DNA of 64,000 nt, from assembly GCA_947648875.1 (NCBI GenBank), contig CANSPM010000003.1, positions 51,515 to 115,514 on the forward strand, read 5' to 3'. The stretch's first letter is position 1. Every line of letters begins with the position of its first letter. The notes beneath the pieces are model-generated. The model ran no database searches. It was given only the letters and a program-made list of their open reading frames with translations, and was not told the DNA's origin. Below, piece after piece: positions 16,694 through 25,403 of the stretch. The stretch comes from an uncultured Lachnospiraceae bacterium (GTDB lineage: Bacteria > Bacillota > Clostridia > Lachnospirales > Lachnospiraceae). The position numbers and the translations under genes were made by a program.

Positions 16694-18037
16694 ATGTTTG
16701 AGAACTGGACAGAGGGACAGGCAAGGGAAGAAATCCTGGGACTGGTGCAGGAATATTATGAAAAATATCACAAAAAAAATGATACCTATATAGAGGGAGA
16801 GAGGATACCTTATGCCTCCCGAGTCTACGACGGAGAGGAATTGTGCAATCTGGTGGACAGCGCGTTGGAGTTTTGGCTGACTGCCGGGCGGTACACACAG
16901 CAGTTTGAAAAGGAGATGGCGGCTTGGCTGGGTATTCGCTTCTGCTCGCTGGTCAATTCCGGCTCATCAGCCAATCTGCTGGCATTTATGGCACTGACCT
17001 CTCCTCTTCTGGGGGAGCGTCAGGTGTGTAGGGGAGATGAGATTATCACTGTGGCAGCGGGGTTCCCTACAACTGTGGCGCCTATTATTCAGTATGGGGC
17101 GGTGCCGGTGTTTGTGGACGTGACCATCCCGGAGTACAACATAGACCCGACCATGCTGGAGGAGGCTCTTTCCGCCAGAACGAAAGCGGTGATGCTGGCT
17201 CATACCCTTGGGAATCCCTTTCCGCTCAGGCAGGTAAAAGAATTTTGCGAGCGACATGGTCTGTGGCTGATCGAGGATAATTGCGACGCGTTGGGGAGCA
17301 AATACAGCATCAAAGGTGAGGAACGATATACTGGAACTATAGGAGATATCGGCACTTCCAGCTTCTATCCACCCCATCATATGACTATGGGGGAAGGAGG
17401 AGCCGTATACACAGATAATCCGCTGCTGCACAAGATTATCCGCTCTTTACGGGACTGGGGCAGAGATTGTGTTTGTCCCCCTGGTCAAGACGGGGTGTGC
17501 GGCCAGCGTTTCAGCAGGCAATACAAAGAACTGCCCTGCGGTTACGACCATAAGTATGTGTATTCCCATTTCGGATATAATTTGAAAGCTACGGATATGC
17601 AGGCGGCCATAGGCTGTGCCCAACTTAAGAAAATGCCGGATTTTGTCGCCATGAGACGGGAAAACTTTGACAGGCTTTACAGGAAATTGGAGCCGCTGTC
17701 AGACAGGCTGATCCTGCCTCGGGCCGCAGAGAACTCGGTCCCCAGCTGGTTCGGTTTTCTGCTTACCTGTCGGGAGGGTGTGGACAGGGAGAAACTGGTT
17801 CCATACATTGAAAGCAAGGGGGTACAGACTCGGATGCTGTTTGCCGGTAATCTGACTCGTCACCCCTGCTTTGACGAAATGCGCAGGACGGGTGAGGGCT
17901 ATCGAGTGGTTGGCACGCTGGAAGTAACGGATCGCATTATGCGGGATTCTTTCTGGGTGGGGGTCTATCCGGGCATGACATTGGACAGACTTGACTATAT
18001 GGCCGGGGTCATTGGTGAGGGAATCGGAAAAGCCTGA
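16694..18037 (+). CDS. rfbH: CDP-4-keto-6-deoxyglucose 3-dehydrase (E1)
   Basis: 447 residues, slightly longer than the usual ~437. It removes the C-3 hydroxyl of CDP-4-keto-6-deoxyglucose using PMP and a [2Fe-2S] cluster. Although of the DegT aminotransferase fold, the PLP lysine is replaced by His in SFYPPHHMTMGEGG (His228/229), the diagnostic change of E1. The cluster motif C-x-C-x7-C is present as Cys259, Cys261 and Cys269, with Cys197 a probable fourth ligand. The partner E3 reductase (RfbI/AscD type) is not in this window, so it must lie elsewhere or be replaced by another electron donor. The ATG at 16694 has only a weak ribosome binding site. Confidence 0.95.
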   Translation: MFENWTEGQAREEILGLVQEYYEKYHKKNDTYIEGERIPYASRVYDGEELCNLVDSALEFWLTAGRYTQQFEKEMAAWLGIRFCSLVNSGSSANLLAFMALTSPLLGERQVCRGDEIITVAAGFPTTVAPIIQYGAVPVFVDVTIPEYNIDPTMLEEALSARTKAVMLAHTLGNPFPLRQVKEFCERHGLWLIEDNCDALGSKYSIKGEERYTGTIGDIGTSSFYPPHHMTMGEGGAVYTDNPLLHKIIRSLRDWGRDCVCPPGQDGVCGQRFSRQYKELPCGYDHKYVYSHFGYNLKATDMQAAIGCAQLKKMPDFVAMRRENFDRLYRKLEPLSDRLILPRAAENSVPSWFGFLLTCREGVDREKLVPYIESKGVQTRMLFAGNLTRHPCFDEMRRTGEGYRVVGTLEVTDRIMRDSFWVGVYPGMTLDRLDYMAGVIGEGIGKA

Positions 18038-18063
18038 ACAGATGACAGTATGCGGGGGATGTT

Positions 18064-19872
18064 ATGAAAAAAAGAGTAGCGGACTATATAGCGGATTTAT
18101 TGGCAGGGCACGGTATACGACATGTCTTCTCCGTTACTGGCGGAGGAGCTATGTACCTCAATGATGGCCTGGGTCATCACCCGGCTCTGCGGTGTATCTA
18201 CAATCATCATGAACAGGCGTGCGCCATGGCGGCGGAAAGTTACGCGCGGATACACAACAAGATGGCCGCAGTCTGTGTGACTACTGGTCCTGGGGGCACC
18301 AATGCCATCACAGGCGTGCTTGGGGGGTGGCTGGATTCTGTTCCTATGCTGATTCTGTCAGGACAGGTGCGTTATGACACAACTGCCAGAAGCACGGGAC
18401 TGAACATACGGGCTATGGGAGACCAGGAATTCGATATTACCCGGGCAGTGGGGTGCATGACCAAGTACGCGGAGATGGTGACAGATCCCGCCAAGATCCG
18501 CTATTGCGTGGAAAAGGCGATTTATCTGGCGCGGGCCGGCAGGCCAGGGCCTTGTTGGCTGGATATTCCGTTGAATATTCAGGGGGCCTGTATAGAGACG
18601 GAGGACATGGTGGGCTATATCCCGGGGGATGAGGTTGAGAGAGTTCCCCGGGTAACGGATATGCAGATACGATTTATTTTGGATAAGCTACAGAACTCCC
18701 GGCGTCCGGTGCTGAACGCAGGCAATGGCATTCGTATTGCCGGAGCGGCGGAGGTGTTTCGGGAGGTGGCAGAGAAGCTGAACATTCCTGTGGTAACGGG
18801 ATGGAACAGCATTGATCTCATAGAGGACGAGCATCCTCTGTATGTGGGAAGGGCTGGAATCATGGGGGACCGTCCGGGCAACTGGGCAGTGCAGAACAGC
18901 GATTTACTGTTGTCCATTGGCAGTCGGCTCAGTATTCGCCAGGTGGGATATAACTATCAGTCCTGGGCCAGAGCGGCCTATACCATTGTGGAGGACGTGG
19001 ATCAGGAAGAGCTGAGAAAGCCCAATCTTCATGTGGACTATCCGGTGTGGGCAGATGCCCTTGATTTGCTGGAGTCGCTTCGCAGGGCCCTTTCTGAAAA
19101 AGGGATACCGGCCAGGGAAGAGTGGAATGCCAGATGCCGGAAATGGAAAAAGGAATTTCCGGTGGTGCGCAAAGAGCATTATGAACAGTCACATCCGACC
19201 AATGTATATGCGTTTATTCATAAGTTGAGCAGCAGCCTTTCGGAAGGAGATATCACGGTGGTAGGCAATGGTTCTGCCTGTGTGGTGGGAAGCCATGCTT
19301 ATGTGATCAAGAGAGGGCAGAGATTTATCATCAATTCTGCCGTGGCGTCCATGGGGTATGATCTGCCGGCGGCCATAGGGGCCTGTGTGGCTTCTCAGGG
19401 GCACGAGATCGTCTGCGTCAGCGGAGACGGAAGCATACAGATGAATCTACAGGAATTGCAGACAATTATCCATCACCGGATGCCGATTAAGCTGTTTGTC
19501 ATTAACAACGGGGGGTATCATTCCATCCGACAGACCCAGATGAATTTTTTCGAGGAACCGCTGGTGGGAATCGGTGTGGACAGTGGTGATTTGAGTTTTC
19601 CCGACATGAAGAAGCTGGCCGGGGCTTACGGATACCCATACGTGAGGATCGACAGCAACGCCCGGCTTGACAGGATACAGGATGTGCTGGCCATGAAGGG
19701 GCCTGCGATCTGTGAGGTAATGGTGGATGCCCGACAAAAGTTTGAGCCAAAGGCGGCGAGCAAGCGCACGGAAGACGGGTCCATGGTATCCGCTCCACTG
19801 GAGGATCTGGCGCCGTTTTTGCCAAGAGAAGTTTTGGAACAGCAAATGTGCATTCCGCTGAAAGGCGATTGA
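18064..19872 (+). CDS. TPP-dependent acetolactate-synthase-like enzyme, candidate YerE-type sugar C-acylase
   Basis: 602 residues with the three-domain fold of acetohydroxyacid synthase. The catalytic Glu50 is in NHHEQACAMAAESYAR, and the TPP/Mg motif runs from GDGSIQMNLQELQ to VINNGGY near residues 455-485. A true AHAS would normally sit with a regulatory subunit or ilv genes; here it lies between rfbH and rfbG. In Yersinia, the homologous YerE uses pyruvate to attach a two-carbon unit to C-4 of CDP-3,6-dideoxy-4-ketohexose in yersiniose synthesis. The same role is inferred here from context and fold, not from specific residues. Cytoplasmic. Start at 18064 with GGGGATG-type upstream purines. 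Confidence 0.85.
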   Translation: MKKRVADYIADLLAGHGIRHVFSVTGGGAMYLNDGLGHHPALRCIYNHHEQACAMAAESYARIHNKMAAVCVTTGPGGTNAITGVLGGWLDSVPMLILSGQVRYDTTARSTGLNIRAMGDQEFDITRAVGCMTKYAEMVTDPAKIRYCVEKAIYLARAGRPGPCWLDIPLNIQGACIETEDMVGYIPGDEVERVPRVTDMQIRFILDKLQNSRRPVLNAGNGIRIAGAAEVFREVAEKLNIPVVTGWNSIDLIEDEHPLYVGRAGIMGDRPGNWAVQNSDLLLSIGSRLSIRQVGYNYQSWARAAYTIVEDVDQEELRKPNLHVDYPVWADALDLLESLRRALSEKGIPAREEWNARCRKWKKEFPVVRKEHYEQSHPTNVYAFIHKLSSSLSEGDITVVGNGSACVVGSHAYVIKRGQRFIINSAVASMGYDLPAAIGACVASQGHEIVCVSGDGSIQMNLQELQTIIHHRMPIKLFVINNGGYHSIRQTQMNFFEEPLVGIGVDSGDLSFPDMKKLAGAYGYPYVRIDSNARLDRIQDVLAMKGPAICEVMVDARQKFEPKAASKRTEDGSMVSAPLEDLAPFLPREVLEQQMCIPLKGD

Positions 19873-19884
19873 GGGAAATGGAAT

Positions 19885-20949
19885 ATGGAACCGGCTTTTT
19901 TTAATGGGAAAAAGATACTAGTTACAGGCCACACAGGTTTTAAGGGAAGTTGGCTCTGTGAATTGCTGTTGCATTTCGGCGCGGAGGTGACGGGATATAG
20001 CCTGGAGCCTCCCACTGTGCCCTCCCTGTATAGGATCTGTGATTTGGAGCGGAGGATGCGCTCGGTTTATGGGGATATCCGGGATCTGGAGAGGCTGCGG
20101 AGCGTGATGCGGCAGACGCGGCCGGAACTGGTTTTGCATATGGCGGCGCAGCCCATCGTACGCGAGGGTTACCGCAACCCGGTGTACACCTATGACGTGA
20201 ATGTGATGGGCACTGTGCATATTTTGGAATGTGTGAGGGAGAGCGACAATGTCCGGTCATTTCTAAATGTGACTACGGATAAAGTATATCAAAACAGAGA
20301 GTGGGAGTGGGGATACCGTGAAAATGAGGAACTGAACGGGTACGACCCCTATTCCAATTCCAAATCCTGTTCTGAACTGGTCACCTGTGCTTACAGAAAT
20401 TCCTTCTTTACGGGGGCAGGCCTACAGCCTGCCATTTCCACTGCGAGGGCGGGGAATGTCATCGGCGGAGGGGACTTTGCAGCAGACCGCATTATCCCAG
20501 ACTGCTACAGGGCGGCGGCGGACCATGAGGAGATAGAACTCAGAAATCCCGGTTCCATCCGACCCTATCAGCATGTGCTTGAACCGCTTGCGGCATATTT
20601 GATAATATTGCAACGACAGTATGAGGATCTGTCTCTGGCCGGAAGTTATAACGTGGGACCCGATGAGGGAGACTGCTGGACCACCAGGCAGATGACAGAA
20701 TGTTTTGGCCGCTGCTGGAAAGAGCAGACCGGGGAGACTCTGAACTGGCGTGCGGCTCATGTCGCCGGTCCACATGAGGCAAACTATTTGAAGCTGGACT
20801 GCTCCAAATTAAAGAATACTTTCGGGTGGAGCCCCAGATGGAAAGTGGAGACTGCCGTAGAGAGAACGGCGCAGTGGTACGCAGCCCTGCAAAAGGGAGA
20901 GGATATGCAGGCGTATACCCTGGCGCAGATCCGCGATTTCCTGGACTGA
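19885..20949 (+). CDS. rfbG: CDP-glucose 4,6-dehydratase
   Basis: 354-residue short-chain dehydrogenase/reductase enzyme that converts CDP-glucose to CDP-4-keto-6-deoxyglucose, the substrate of RfbH. The NAD-binding motif is TGHTGFKGSWL (residues 14-24), with LNVTTDKVYQNREW and the catalytic YDPYSNSK following; R-P-Y-Q-H-V-L-E-P-L near residues 230-240 is also family-typical. Length agrees with RfbG/DdhB. It follows the TPP enzyme by 12 bases. With rfbF and rfbH this gives three of the four usual steps to CDP-4-keto-3,6-dideoxyglucose. Cytoplasmic. High confidence. Confidence 0.96.
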   Translation: MEPAFFNGKKILVTGHTGFKGSWLCELLLHFGAEVTGYSLEPPTVPSLYRICDLERRMRSVYGDIRDLERLRSVMRQTRPELVLHMAAQPIVREGYRNPVYTYDVNVMGTVHILECVRESDNVRSFLNVTTDKVYQNREWEWGYRENEELNGYDPYSNSKSCSELVTCAYRNSFFTGAGLQPAISTARAGNVIGGGDFAADRIIPDCYRAAADHEEIELRNPGSIRPYQHVLEPLAAYLIILQRQYEDLSLAGSYNVGPDEGDCWTTRQMTECFGRCWKEQTGETLNWRAAHVAGPHEANYLKLDCSKLKNTFGWSPRWKVETAVERTAQWYAALQKGEDMQAYTLAQIRDFLD

Positions 20950-21004
20950 GCCGGAAAGTGCCGCTTGAAAATTCAACCGTTCGTAAGTATAACGAGGGAA
21001 CTAT

Positions 21005-21961
21005 ATGAGCAGAAGAACAGTGATCACCGGGGCGGCCGGAATGATCGGAGTAGCTCTGGCGCGGCAATGCGCGGCGGCGGGAGAAGAGGTGCTGGCGATA
21101 TGTCATAGGGGATCTTCCCGAAATGAGGTTTTGCGGGAACTGCGTGGCGTGGAAGTGCTGGAGGCGGATCTGGGCGAATATGCCATGATGGCCGGGAAAC
21201 GGTGGGAAAAGAGATATGACACGTTCTACCATCTGGCCTGGGCCGGGACGACTGGACAGGCCAGAAATGACATGCTTCTACAGACGGACAATATTCGTTA
21301 CACGTTGGATGCGGTGGAGTTGGCGGAGCGCATGGGGTGTGGCGTTTTTATAGGAGCCGGTTCACAGGCGGAGTATGGCAGGCATAGAGGGCCGTTGCGC
21401 CCGGAAACTCCCGTTTTTCCGGAGACAGGTTATGGAATGGCCAAACTTTGCGCTGGACAGATGAGCCGCTTGGGCTGCGTAAAAAGAGGGATGCGGCACA
21501 TCTGGGCCAGGGTGCTCAGTGTGTACGGGCCCTGGGGCGGACAGGATATGATTACAAGAACCTTGCATAAGCTGCTGCGGGGCGAACATGTGCGTTTTAC
21601 CGCCGGAGAGCAGATTTGGGACTATCTCTACAGTGAAGATGCCGCATACGCGCTACGGCTGATGGCGGAGAAGGGAGTTTCGGGAAAGATCTATGTGCTG
21701 GGCGGGGGAGATGCCCGGCCCTTGAAGGAATACCTGGACCTCTTATACTGCGTGGCCTGTGAGGAGATGGCTGGCAAAGGGTACAGAGTGGGAACAATGG
21801 GCTTGGGAGAGTTACCTTACGGGGAAGGCCAGCTGATGTATCTGGCGGGGGACATCACAGAACTTCGACGGGATACCGGATTTGAGACTCGGGTTTCCTT
21901 CAGGGAGGGAGTGCGAAAGCTGCTGCAAATTTCCGATCTGTGCAAAGGAGTAGGACAATGA
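21005..21961 (+). CDS. NAD(P)-dependent sugar epimerase/reductase (extended SDR), candidate YerF-like final reductase
   Basis: 318 residues. The N-terminal TGAAGMIGVALARQC is the extended-SDR dinucleotide motif, and TGYGMAKLCAGQM gives the Y-x3-K catalytic pair. It acts on a nucleotide-linked sugar. Its place immediately after rfbG suggests it works on the CDP-sugar: in yersiniose synthesis the last step is reduction of the branched side chain by YerF, and abequose- or paratose-type reductases are alternatives. Which of these applies cannot be told by eye. It shares the ATGA stop/start with the next gene. The ATG at 21005 has CGAGGGAAC upstream. Confidence 0.85.
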   Translation: MSRRTVITGAAGMIGVALARQCAAAGEEVLAICHRGSSRNEVLRELRGVEVLEADLGEYAMMAGKRWEKRYDTFYHLAWAGTTGQARNDMLLQTDNIRYTLDAVELAERMGCGVFIGAGSQAEYGRHRGPLRPETPVFPETGYGMAKLCAGQMSRLGCVKRGMRHIWARVLSVYGPWGGQDMITRTLHKLLRGEHVRFTAGEQIWDYLYSEDAAYALRLMAEKGVSGKIYVLGGGDARPLKEYLDLLYCVACEEMAGKGYRVGTMGLGELPYGEGQLMYLAGDITELRRDTGFETRVSFREGVRKLLQISDLCKGVGQ

Positions 21962-22959
21962 ATTTTTTGTCTGTAATTATTTATCTGATATTGGCGTTTT
22001 TACTGCTATACAGACTTCAATACAGGCGTGCGGAAAGCGAGGAGGAATACTTCCAAAGATTTAACAGTCTGAGAGGTTTGTTTGCCATAGAAATTGTTGT
22101 AGGGCATGTTATTCGATATGACAGTACATGGCTTTATCCCCTGGGAAAATTTATGCTGGTTTCCGTAGCCTTTTTTTTCTTTGTGTCCGGCTGGGGCTTA
22201 TGCCGTTCTTTTCATCATAAAAGGGACTACCTTACTTGTTTTCTCACAGCAAAATGCGGCTATTTGCTTCTGCTGTCTATCTATGCTTTTCTGTTGCGCT
22301 ACATAATGTGGATTGTGACAGGAAACAGTAACGCGAAAGAGAATTTATTTATCCAATATTTTCATAAGACAAACTGGTATATCTGGGAACTTCTGTTTTT
22401 TTATCTGTTGTTTTATCTTGTATATAAGTTTATACCCGCCCGGCTGCGAAATACTCTGATTGTGGTCATAACTTTCTTATGCGCGACAGTGTTGTTTGGG
22501 ATCGGCGCGCTACAGGGATACTACATGAGCGCGTTGGCTTTTCCGGCGGGGTTGCTTTTCCATGAACATTTTGACTCTGTCATGTCTTTTCTGCGCAGGG
22601 GTGTGGGGAAAATTGTAGTGCTTACTGCGGCCGGTCTGGGACTGACCAGCGCTTTGCTTGGCGCGGACAGCCTGATCGGCATGGTGTATCTCCGTAACCT
22701 GCTATGTCTTGCTGTATTGGGAATTATGATTTTTTTCCTCGGCTATTTTCGTCCCGGGAATACTTTTCTGAAATTTTTAGGAAAATATTCAACGGGGATC
22801 TATATTTATCAGTTTATGTTTCTTACATTGGACAAAGACTTACAGGCAACCTGGCCCCAGCGCATGGGGCTGGCTCTGGGATGTACGCTGCTGATATCAG
22901 TAATTATGCAGCCGGTTCATAACTGGACCAAAAAAAAACTTGGGAGAGGTAAGGATTGA
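21958..22959 (+). CDS. Membrane acyltransferase (acyltransferase-3/OafA family)
   Basis: 333 residues from the ATG at 21958, which has AAAGGAGTAGG upstream and overlaps the previous stop as ATGA. About ten transmembrane segments. The active-site region is FNSLRGLFAIEIVVGH with Arg39 and His50, the conserved residues of the family. Such enzymes O-acetylate (or otherwise acylate) sugars on the exported glycan. An A9 run at 22930-22938 lies in the last codons, where slippage would alter only the C-terminal tail. A second enzyme of this family is encoded at 54165. Confidence 0.85.
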   Translation: MNFLSVIIYLILAFLLLYRLQYRRAESEEEYFQRFNSLRGLFAIEIVVGHVIRYDSTWLYPLGKFMLVSVAFFFFVSGWGLCRSFHHKRDYLTCFLTAKCGYLLLLSIYAFLLRYIMWIVTGNSNAKENLFIQYFHKTNWYIWELLFFYLLFYLVYKFIPARLRNTLIVVITFLCATVLFGIGALQGYYMSALAFPAGLLFHEHFDSVMSFLRRGVGKIVVLTAAGLGLTSALLGADSLIGMVYLRNLLCLAVLGIMIFFLGYFRPGNTFLKFLGKYSTGIYIYQFMFLTLDKDLQATWPQRMGLALGCTLLISVIMQPVHNWTKKKLGRGKD

Positions 22960-23050
22960 ACTTTTTCTTCCCAGAGTATATAATGAATGCGGCAGCTTTG
23001 CCATGTCGATATTTGCAGACCGGAATATATGAGGAAAGATGAGCTAAAAG

Positions 23051-24007
23051 ATGAAGAAGATAAGTGTGGTGATACCCTGCTATAATGAGGCGGAAAATGT
23101 CGATCCTATTTGCTTTGCGGTAATAAACGTGTTGGATGAGGCTTTGCCCGAGTATGATTATGAGGTCTTGTTTATTGACAACTGTTCTACAGACGGCACG
23201 CGGGATATTTTGGAGAGACTTTGTAAGGAGAACAGGAAAGTCAAGGCTATATTTAATGTGACAAATTTTGGACAGTTTAATTCGCCGTTCTATGCCATGT
23301 GCCAGGCCACAGGAGATTGTGTGATCTGTATGTGCTGTGACTTTCAGGATCCGGTGGAGCTGATTCCCACCTTTGTCCATAAGTGGGAGCAAGGACATAA
23401 GATTGTCAGCGGCATTAAGACCAGCAGCAAGGAGAACCAATTTATCTACCTGCTGCGAACCATATATTATAAACTGATCAAGAATATGTCAACCACCCAG
23501 ATGATAGAACATTTCACAGGATTTGGATTGTATGACAAGACTTTTATAGCGATTCTGCGACAGCTGGACGATCCCATTCCCTTCATCAGGGGAATTGTGG
23601 CCGAGTATGGGCAGGGTTTTAACCGTGTGGAGATAGAATATGAGCAGGCCAGACGCAGAGCGGGAAAGACGCACAACAACTTCTACAGCCTGTATGACGC
23701 GGCCATGTTAAGTTTCACATCCTACACCAAAGTAGGACTGCGCCTTGCGACGTTTGTCGGCTTTATCGCCTCAGCCATCAGTCTGTGTATCGCTCTGTTT
23801 TACATGATGTATAAATTAACGCATTGGTATACCTTTCAGGCAGGGAACGCGCCTATGATTATGGGTATTTTTTTTCTGGGGTCGGTGCAGCTGTTTTTTA
23901 TAGGGTTGTTGGGGGAATATATATTAAATATAAATACCCGTGTTATCCACAGGCCGTTGGTGGTGGAAGAAAAGAGACTGAATTTTGATGTCGAAGAAAC
24001 GCAATAG
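23051..24007 (+). CDS. GtrB/DPM1-like polyprenyl-phosphate glycosyltransferase (GT2)
   Basis: 318 residues. The N-terminal GT2 domain starts KISVVIPCYNEAENV and has FIDNCSTDGT and CCDFQDPVELI, the Q-D-P form typical of dolichyl/undecaprenyl-phosphate sugar synthases. The C-terminus has two transmembrane helices (~residues 235-260 and 270-295), also typical of GtrB. It should load a sugar on undecaprenyl phosphate at the inner face for use outside by a GT-C enzyme, possibly the one encoded at 14097 or 8577. It lies ~90 bases after the acyltransferase gene. Sugar unknown. Confidence 0.9.
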   Translation: MKKISVVIPCYNEAENVDPICFAVINVLDEALPEYDYEVLFIDNCSTDGTRDILERLCKENRKVKAIFNVTNFGQFNSPFYAMCQATGDCVICMCCDFQDPVELIPTFVHKWEQGHKIVSGIKTSSKENQFIYLLRTIYYKLIKNMSTTQMIEHFTGFGLYDKTFIAILRQLDDPIPFIRGIVAEYGQGFNRVEIEYEQARRRAGKTHNNFYSLYDAAMLSFTSYTKVGLRLATFVGFIASAISLCIALFYMMYKLTHWYTFQAGNAPMIMGIFFLGSVQLFFIGLLGEYILNINTRVIHRPLVVEEKRLNFDVEETQ

Positions 24008-24041
24008 TTTGAGATAAGTCTGACTGCGCGGAGGTACGAGA

Positions 24042-25403
24042 ATGAAGCGAGTGATCACATACGGGTCATTTGACCTGTTTCATGAGGGGCATTACAATCT
24101 GTTAATGCGCGCGAAAGCACTGGGGGATTACCTGATTGTGGGCGTGACCACGGAGCAGTATGACGAGTCCAGGGGGAAGCTGAATATTGTGGATTCGCTG
24201 GACAAGCGCATTGAGAATGTACGAAACAGTGGCTTTGCCGACGAGGTCATCGTGGAAGATCATCCAGGCCAGAAGGTAGAAGATGTACAAAAATACGGAG
24301 TGGACATTTTCACGGTGGGTTCTGACTGGCAGGGAGCCTTTGAATATCTGGAGCCCTATTGCCAGGTGGTCTATCTGGAGAGAACAAAGAATATTTCCTC
24401 CACGCAGATGCGTGAGAGGGGGCATAACATTATTCGGATTGGCGTCATTGGCAGCGGACGTATTGCCGTGCGCTTTGTGCCCGAGGCCAAATATGTCAGC
24501 GGTGTTCTGGTCAACAGTGTGTTCAATCCCCATCTGGCCAGCGCGCAGCTGTTTGCCAGACAGTTTGAACTGGATATGGCCACAGACGTGCTGGATGATT
24601 TCTGGGATGAGGTGGATGCGGTGTATATCGCCTCTCCTCACGAGACGCATTATGATTACGCGAAGGCTGCTTTGGAACAGGGAAAACACGTGCTCTGTGA
24701 AAAACCACTGGCGTTTTCTCAGCGGGAAGCGGAGGAATTGTTTGCCATTGCCAGACAGCGGGGAAAAGTGCTTCTTGAGGCTATCAAGACAGCATATTGT
24801 CCGGGATTCGTTCAGATGATAGGGATTGCAAAGACGGGGACTATAGGCAGGATCTGCGATGTGGAGGCATGCTTTACCAGGCTGACTCCTTCGGATTTGC
24901 GGGAGAGAACCGATCTAAAGTATGGCGGCGCCTTTACGGAGTTCGGCAGTCATACATTGCTGCCAATCATTAAGATTATGGGGGCGGACTATAAAGACGT
25001 GCGCTTTGACAGTATTCTGGATGAAAATGGAATTGATTTGTATACCAAGGCATCTTTCCGCTATGAGAACGGGATGGCCATGTCCAAGAGCGGTGTGGGT
25101 GTAAAGTCAGAAGGACAGTTGCTGATTTCGGGAACCAAGGGGTATATCCTGGCGGAGTCTCCCTGGTGGCTGACTCAGTATTTTGAGGTGCGCTATGAGG
25201 ACCCCAACAAGAGAGATCGCTATTTTTCGAAGTTTCTGGGACAGGGGTTGCGGTATGAGATCAGTGACTTTGCTTATATGATCCACGGCCATCAGGGTAG
25301 ATCATACAAGTTTACGGCGGAGGATTCCATTGCTATTGCCGGCGTGATGGAGAAATTTTTACAGAAAAGGACGGGAGGCAGAAATGAAGATTTGGGCGCA
25401 TAG
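24042..25403 (+). CDS. Fused TagD-like cytidylyltransferase and Gfo/Idh/MocA oxidoreductase
   Basis: 453 residues with two complete domains. Residues 1-~128 are a glycerol-3-phosphate-cytidylyltransferase-like domain: YGSFDLFHEGH (His14, His17) and ISSTQMR (118-124) bind CTP. Residues ~131-450 are a Gfo/Idh/MocA oxidoreductase: GVIGSGRIA (134-142) is the dinucleotide site and CEKP (219-222) holds the family lysine. The natural inference is that the oxidoreductase makes, or consumes, the polyol phosphate that the first domain activates as a CDP-alcohol. The CDP-2-glycerol pathway of pneumococcal capsules is a precedent for pairing a reductase with a cytidylyltransferase. It overlaps the next gene by 20 bases. 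The exact substrate is unknown. Confidence 0.9.
   Translation: MKRVITYGSFDLFHEGHYNLLMRAKALGDYLIVGVTTEQYDESRGKLNIVDSLDKRIENVRNSGFADEVIVEDHPGQKVEDVQKYGVDIFTVGSDWQGAFEYLEPYCQVVYLERTKNISSTQMRERGHNIIRIGVIGSGRIAVRFVPEAKYVSGVLVNSVFNPHLASAQLFARQFELDMATDVLDDFWDEVDAVYIASPHETHYDYAKAALEQGKHVLCEKPLAFSQREAEELFAIARQRGKVLLEAIKTAYCPGFVQMIGIAKTGTIGRICDVEACFTRLTPSDLRERTDLKYGGAFTEFGSHTLLPIIKIMGADYKDVRFDSILDENGIDLYTKASFRYENGMAMSKSGVGVKSEGQLLISGTKGYILAESPWWLTQYFEVRYEDPNKRDRYFSKFLGQGLRYEISDFAYMIHGHQGRSYKFTAEDSIAIAGVMEKFLQKRTGGRNEDLGA

Noticed and set aside
16694..18037. Ordinary sugar aminotransferase (DegT family)
   Set aside because: The PLP lysine is replaced by His and a C-x-C-x7-C cluster motif is present, which identifies the dehydrase RfbH.
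18064..19872. Housekeeping acetolactate synthase (ilvB)
   Set aside because: There is no regulatory subunit or other ilv gene nearby, and it is embedded between rfbH and rfbG; the sugar-modifying role fits the context better, though it is not proven.
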